Shown here piece after piece: positions 6,808-10,377 of a DNA stretch of 10,377 bases. Position numbers and translations under genes: made by a program. Source of the stretch: CAVXAE01 sp044225565. GTDB taxonomy: Bacteria; Pseudomonadota; Gammaproteobacteria; Steroidobacterales; Steroidobacteraceae. The stretch spans positions 1 through 10,377 of the forward strand of contig JBGAIL010000166.1 in NCBI GenBank assembly GCA_044225565.1. The letters run 5' to 3'. The notes under the pieces were generated by a model. It was given only the letters and a program-made list of their open reading frames with translations. It ran no database searches and was not told where the DNA came from. Each line of letters begins with the position of its first letter. Position 1 is the first letter of the stretch.

Positions 6808-8001
6808 GTGACACTGGGCATCGTCGGAACGATGGCGGTCACCCTCCTGGTGCTGTACCTCGGGTATGGAATCCGTGCCGTGGTGAAGCCGCTGGACAGG
6901 CTGAACATTCCCGCGCCGGTCATCGGGGGCTTGCTGATCGCGGCGGTGCTCACGATGCTGCGCGCCCGCGGATCGTCCGTCGTCCAGTTCGACACGACGC
7001 TGCAGCAGCCACTGATGATCGCCTTCTTCACCAGCCTGGGGTTTGCGGCCAGTTACCGATTGCTGCGAGCCGGGGGCGTGCAAGTCATCGTGCTGCTCGC
7101 GGCGGCCTCCGTGCTGGCCGTGGTGCAGAACCTGGTCGGCGCGGGCATTGCCCTGCTGTATGGATTGCATCCGCTGTTCGGAGTGTTGACGGGCGCGGTG
7201 AGCCTGACGGGAGGGCCGGCGACCAGCCTCGCGTTCGCGCCGCTCATCGAGCAGGCAGGCGTGCCGAATGCTTCCGCCGTGGCGCTGGCCTCTGCGATGG
7301 GCGGCATCGTGCTGGGCAGCCTCTTCGGCGCGCCGATCGCGACATGGCTGATCAAGCGACATCGCCTGAAACCCGACGGGCGCGCGGCCGAGCCGATACC
7401 GGCGCCGGCGGCCGCTTCGGCCGGCGAGCCGGCACCAGATGCCAGCGCGACTGCGCTCAAATGCCTGGCTGCGATGCTCGGCGCGATGGCGCTGGGTGCG
7501 TGGCTCGGGGAGCACATCCAGCGCGCAGGCATCACCATGCCGTCTTACATCGGCGCGATGCTGGTCGCTGGCGCGCTCCGCAATCTGGATGACGCCACGG
7601 GCTGGCTACGGCTGCCAGTGCGTGCGCTGGACACCTTCGGCAGCGTCGCGCTCATGCTTTTCCTGGTGATGGCGCTGATGAATCTCGATCTGCTCGCGCT
7701 GACGCACCTCGCACAACCGCTGCTCGTCACGCTGCTCGTCCAGCTCCTGGTCGTCGCGCTGTTCTGCGCCTGGCCGCTCCATCGCCTGATGGGCCGCGAC
7801 TACGATTCCGCCGTCATGTGCGGCGGCTTCGCGGGCTTCATGCTCGGCACCACCGCCAACGCCATGGCGGTGATGAGCTCGCTGGTCGAGCGTTACGGCC
7901 TCGCACCCAGGGCGTTCCTGGTCGCGCCGCTGGTGGGAGCCTTTTTCCTGGACTTCACCAACGCTCTGGTGATCACGATTTCCGTGAACCTGCTGCGCTA
8001 G
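6808..8001 (+). CDS. GltS/ESS-family sodium:carboxylate (glutamate-like) symporter
   Basis: This is a 397-residue inner-membrane carrier, close to the 401 of E. coli GltS, with two homologous hydrophobic halves joined by an Ala/Pro-rich hydrophilic linker (about residues 185-218). Alignment landmarks against GltS, recalled from memory, are NIPAPVIGGLL, PLMIAFFTSLGF, VQNLVGAGIALLYGLHPLFG, NASAVALASAMGGIVLG, SVALMLFLVMALMNLDLLAL and a C-terminal LVAPLVGAFFLDFTNALVI. The family transports L-glutamate or similar carboxylates with Na+. Two signature loops deviate: GGHGTG is GGPATS (Pro137) and GHCGFGLG is GFAGFMLG (Phe341), so both conserved histidines are absent and the substrate may differ. The GTG start has a GAGGA site 7 nt upstream. 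The gene is 10 nt after the amidase stop, in the same operon, which suggests import of the amidase substrate or movement of its product. It ends on a stop shared with the opposite-strand gene. Confidence 0.88.
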   Translation: MTLGIVGTMAVTLLVLYLGYGIRAVVKPLDRLNIPAPVIGGLLIAAVLTMLRARGSSVVQFDTTLQQPLMIAFFTSLGFAASYRLLRAGGVQVIVLLAAASVLAVVQNLVGAGIALLYGLHPLFGVLTGAVSLTGGPATSLAFAPLIEQAGVPNASAVALASAMGGIVLGSLFGAPIATWLIKRHRLKPDGRAAEPIPAPAAASAGEPAPDASATALKCLAAMLGAMALGAWLGEHIQRAGITMPSYIGAMLVAGALRNLDDATGWLRLPVRALDTFGSVALMLFLVMALMNLDLLALTHLAQPLLVTLLVQLLVVALFCAWPLHRLMGRDYDSAVMCGGFAGFMLGTTANAMAVMSSLVERYGLAPRAFLVAPLVGAFFLDFTNALVITISVNLLR

Positions 8002-8004
8002 CGC
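7995..8004. repeat. 10-bp palindrome carrying the stop codons of both convergent genes
   Basis: GCGCTAGCGC is a perfect palindrome. Its central CTAG (7998-8001) gives TAG to the transporter gene on the + strand and TAG to the dehydrogenase gene on the - strand. Both proteins end Arg-stop (CGC TAG). There is no room for a dedicated terminator between the two genes, and no T-run follows. Confidence 0.9.
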
Positions 8005-10175
8005 GCGGCCTTCCTGAGCTCGTGCGCCTTGTCGATGAGATACGCATGGATGGCGTGCGCATCCGTCTCGCTCAGCAGGTCCGAGAAGCTCGCCATGCCC
8101 CGCGACGCGAACGCGCCGCGCAGCACGATCTCGTCGAACAGCTCGTGCTTCTGCGGCGCCAGCCGGAACAGGTTGGGAAAGCCGCCCGGCTGGTCGTCAT
8201 CGCGGTGGCAGGCGGTGCACACCTTCAGAAACAGCTTCTCCCCTCTCGCGATCGTCTCGGCGCTCACGGCCATCCTGGGTGGAGGCGGGGGAATGTTCGC
8301 ATCCCAGCTCACCTCGGCGGGAACCGGCACCGTCCCCCCACCCAAACGGAACGCGACGATGCGACCCGCGTTTCCGTATTTGCGAGCGGCCGAGCCTTCC
8401 GGAAAATCCGTCAGCAACGCACCGCCGTATCCCGCGAGCACCGCGATGTATTGCTCACCGTCCACGAGGTAGCTGGCGGGCGCGGCCATGATGCTCGTGC
8501 CCACGAACACTTCCGCCAGCAGCTTCCCGCCGTCCGCGGCATAGGCCTTCAGATAACCGTCCGTCGTTCCCTGGAACAACAGGTTTCCCGCCGTCGCGAG
8601 CAGGCCTCCGTTGTAGACGTAGGGATAGTCGATGCGCCACACCTCGCGCTGTGCCACGGGATCCCAGGCCTTGAGCGCGCCCCGCCAGGGAAGCTCTTCA
8701 CCGCCGGCGTGGTGGCCGCCGCTGCCGAGCCCCACGTTGTTCATGAGCCCCGGCACGTAGCCCGGGTACTGCGCATCCACCTCGAAATATTGCGCGGAAT
8801 CGATGGTGGGGATGTAGACCAATCCCGTCTTCGGGCTGAAGGCCATCGGCTGCCAGTTGTGTCCGCCGAACGTGCTCGGCGCCACCGCCTTCGCCTCGCG
8901 GCGATAGTCGCCTCCAGGCGCGCGAACGGGCCGGCCGGTCTCGAGGTCCACGCGGCTCGCCCAATCCACCTTCACGTACTGGCGCGCGGAGAGCAGCTCG
9001 CCGGTCTTGCGGTCCAGCACGTAGAAGAAGCCGTTCTTGGGCGCCTGCAGCAGCACCTTGCGCACGGCGCCGCCGATCTCCAGATCGGTGAGAACGATGG
9101 GTTGCACCGCGGTGTAATCCCACTCTTCTCCCGGCGTCGTCTGGTAGTGCCACGCGAGACGGCCCGTGTCCGGGTCGATGGCGAGTATCGATGCGAGATA
9201 GAGGTTGTCTCCGCCGCGCGGGCTGCGCAGCGACATCGGATAAGGATTGGCGTTTCCGGTGCCGACGTAGAGCAGGTTCAGCTCCGGGTCATAAGCCATG
9301 CCGTCCCAGGGTGTTCCGCCACCGCCCGCGGCCCACAGGCTCCCGGGATCCCAGGTCTTCGCGGCCGCTTCCAGCTCGGGATGCTCGAACGGCTTCGAGG
9401 GATCGCCAGGCACTACGAAGAAGCGCCACGCGAGACGGCCCGTGGCTGCCTCGTATGCAGTGACGTATCCACGCACACCGACCTCACTGCCGCCGTTTCC
9501 AATGACCACCTTGTCTCCGGCGATGCGCGGCGCGCCGGTGATGGTGTAGGACCGGGTACGATCGATGAGCGTGTCCTGCTGCCACGCGAGCTTGCCGGTG
9601 GCCGCGTCGATCGCGACCATGCGGCCGTCGATGGTGCCGACGTAGACCTTGCCTTTCCAGACGGCGACGCCACGATTCACCACGTCGCAGCAGGCATGGC
9701 GTGCCCACTGGCCGTCGACTTTCGGGTCGTACTGCCAGAGCTCGCGGCCGGTACGGGCGTCGAGCGCATAGACCTTGCTCCAGGCGCTGCTGACGTACAT
9801 GACGCCATCGACGACTACCGGCGTGGCTTCGAGGCCTCGGGTAGTTCGCAGGTCGTACTGCCAGGCGAGGCCGAGCTTCCCGACATTGCCGGCATCGATG
9901 TGATCCAGCGGCGAATAGTGGCCTTCCCCGAAGTCGCGGCCGGTGGTGAACCAGTTGCCGGGCTCCTCATCCGCACGGGCGATGCGGTTCTGATCCACCC
10001 GTCCGTAGTCGTATTTGCCGGCTCGGTCACGCCGGGTGCCGTCGCCGCCAGCCCCCTCCCCGCAGCCGATGAGCTGCACCACGGCGAGCAGGCTTGCCGC
10101 CATGAGCGCCAGCTTCGGAAGCGGATGCCGGTGGGCCGGCCTCGTTTCGGCGAACCGTCCGGGGATGCCACTCAT
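7998..10175 (-). CDS. PQQ-dependent alcohol dehydrogenase with C-terminal cytochrome c (quinohaemoprotein), predicted lipoprotein
   Basis: This 725-residue enzyme should oxidise alcohols or aldehydes outside the cytoplasm and pass electrons from PQQ through its own haem c to the respiratory chain. Residues 18-38 form a lipoprotein signal with lipobox LIGC (Cys38). The eight-bladed quinoprotein propeller carries the vicinal disulfide Cys162-Cys163 (ACCDVVNRG), metal ligands Glu231 (GGSEVGVRG) and Asn308 (GTGNANPYP), catalytic Asp353 (EEWDYTA), and repeated tryptophan-docking blocks such as TGRLAWHY. Thr355 two residues after Asp353 indicates a calcium rather than lanthanide type. The cytochrome domain has CTACH at 653-657 and likely axial Met694 (GMASF). 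I took ATG 10175 because it puts the basic n-region right before the signal and has GGAAGG nine bases upstream; the frame is open to 10235. The same-strand gene upstream ends 25 nt before it. No PQQ-synthesis genes are in the window, and the substrate is not determinable. Confidence 0.93.
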   Translation of the reverse strand: MSGIPGRFAETRPAHRHPLPKLALMAASLLAVVQLIGCGEGAGGDGTRRDRAGKYDYGRVDQNRIARADEEPGNWFTTGRDFGEGHYSPLDHIDAGNVGKLGLAWQYDLRTTRGLEATPVVVDGVMYVSSAWSKVYALDARTGRELWQYDPKVDGQWARHACCDVVNRGVAVWKGKVYVGTIDGRMVAIDAATGKLAWQQDTLIDRTRSYTITGAPRIAGDKVVIGNGGSEVGVRGYVTAYEAATGRLAWRFFVVPGDPSKPFEHPELEAAAKTWDPGSLWAAGGGGTPWDGMAYDPELNLLYVGTGNANPYPMSLRSPRGGDNLYLASILAIDPDTGRLAWHYQTTPGEEWDYTAVQPIVLTDLEIGGAVRKVLLQAPKNGFFYVLDRKTGELLSARQYVKVDWASRVDLETGRPVRAPGGDYRREAKAVAPSTFGGHNWQPMAFSPKTGLVYIPTIDSAQYFEVDAQYPGYVPGLMNNVGLGSGGHHAGGEELPWRGALKAWDPVAQREVWRIDYPYVYNGGLLATAGNLLFQGTTDGYLKAYAADGGKLLAEVFVGTSIMAAPASYLVDGEQYIAVLAGYGGALLTDFPEGSAARKYGNAGRIVAFRLGGGTVPVPAEVSWDANIPPPPPRMAVSAETIARGEKLFLKVCTACHRDDDQPGGFPNLFRLAPQKHELFDEIVLRGAFASRGMASFSDLLSETDAHAIHAYLIDKAHELRKAAR

Positions 10176-10184
10176 ATATATAAG

Positions 10185-10190
10185 CCTTCC
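10185..10190 (-). promoter_or_regulatory. Ribosome binding site of the PQQ dehydrogenase gene
   Basis: GGAAGG on the minus strand lies 9 nt before ATG 10175. The spacer CTTATATAT is strikingly AT-rich for this GC-rich DNA, which should keep the start region unstructured. Confidence 0.5.
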
Positions 10191-10200
10191 GGGCATCGCC

Positions 10201-10377
10201 CTACGGCGTCTGGCGAGCGTAGTCGAGCCGCTCATCGGAATCGCCTGCGCGCTCGAGGTGGAGGCCGGTCGCCCGGCCCGCCGTATCGAGGTCGAACGTC
10301 ACCAGCATGGGGATGCGCATCGGGCTGACCACGTGGCCGAAGTAGGCATTGCGCCGCAAGTGCTGCAGCTCGATCTC
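10201..10377 (-). CDS. C-terminal fragment of an unidentified protein, possibly a serine hydrolase tail
   Basis: Fifty-eight codons open to the window edge end in TAG at 10201-10203. The piece contains LRRNAYFGHVVSP, then IPMLVTFDLDTAGRATGLHL and ends LDYARQTP. The pattern of an HxxYxxF-like start followed by a beta strand VTFDLDxxGR and a second strand resembles the C-terminal DUF3471-type domain found after class C beta-lactamase-like serine hydrolases. The piece is too short for a firm call, and no catalytic motif is inside the window. It is on the same strand as the PQQ dehydrogenase and 25 nt upstream, so the two may be cotranscribed. That it is coding is supported by protein-like composition and the tight spacing to a well-supported downstream start. 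Confidence 0.55.
   Translation of the reverse strand, partial: EIELQHLRRNAYFGHVVSPMRIPMLVTFDLDTAGRATGLHLERAGDSDERLDYARQTP

Noticed and set aside
6628..7515. 295-codon open frame on the - strand over the amidase end and transporter
   Set aside because: Low-complexity Arg/Gln/His-rich translation, antisense to convincing membrane segments.
10176..10183. ATATATAT as a promoter -10 region for the PQQ dehydrogenase
   Set aside because: It lies between the ribosome site and the start codon, so a promoter there would leave no room for transcription start and leader.
7818..10328. 836-codon open frame on the + strand antisense to the PQQ dehydrogenase
   Set aside because: It mirrors a gene with complete cofactor, haem and signal motifs. 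Its own translation is Arg/His/Ala-rich with no recognisable domain, as expected for antisense frames in GC-rich DNA.

Overview
The window looks like chromosomal DNA of a GC-rich, aerobic Gram-negative bacterium, most likely a proteobacterium and perhaps a gammaproteobacterium. This rests on high GC with C/G third positions, closely packed operons, a Tat signal, a Sec signal, a lipoprotein signal and a periplasmic-type PQQ/haem dehydrogenase. A run of N inside the first gene indicates a scaffolded draft or metagenome assembly. No rRNA, tRNA, CRISPR array, transposase or integrase was seen, and no stretch over 300 bases lacks a gene.

Left region (1-3026, + strand): the end of the tyrosine/phenylalanine (homogentisate) pathway. 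It holds a 5'-truncated hmgA interrupted by the N run, then fahA (likely GTG start overlapping the hmgA stop), then a MarR-type regulator 13 nt further on. HmgA opens the homogentisate ring and FahA splits fumarylacetoacetate into fumarate and acetoacetate. The MarR protein is the obvious candidate local regulator. The maleylacetoacetate isomerase step is not in the window.

Middle (3033-3794, - strand): a secreted DUF1080 (3-keto-disaccharide hydrolase-like) protein, convergent with the MarR gene. A good sigma70-like promoter and an imperfect 10-bp-arm inverted repeat lie upstream of it, in the 229-nt divergent intergenic region.

Right-middle (4024-8001, + strand): a tight three-gene operon. 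It encodes a Tat-exported amidase-signature protein that has lost its catalytic Lys and Ser nucleophile, an intact amidase paralogue (Lys80-Ser159-Ser183) and a GltS/ESS-type transporter lacking both histidines of the usual loop motifs. This is the most unusual part of the window: an exported pseudo-amidase, a cytoplasmic active amidase and a divergent carboxylate carrier suggest a dedicated uptake and processing route for an amide or amino-acid derivative.

Right end (7998-10377, - strand): a predicted lipoprotein PQQ-dependent alcohol dehydrogenase with a C-terminal cytochrome c domain, preceded 25 nt upstream on the same strand by the last 58 codons of another gene. The dehydrogenase and the transporter share one CTAG as their convergent stop codons.
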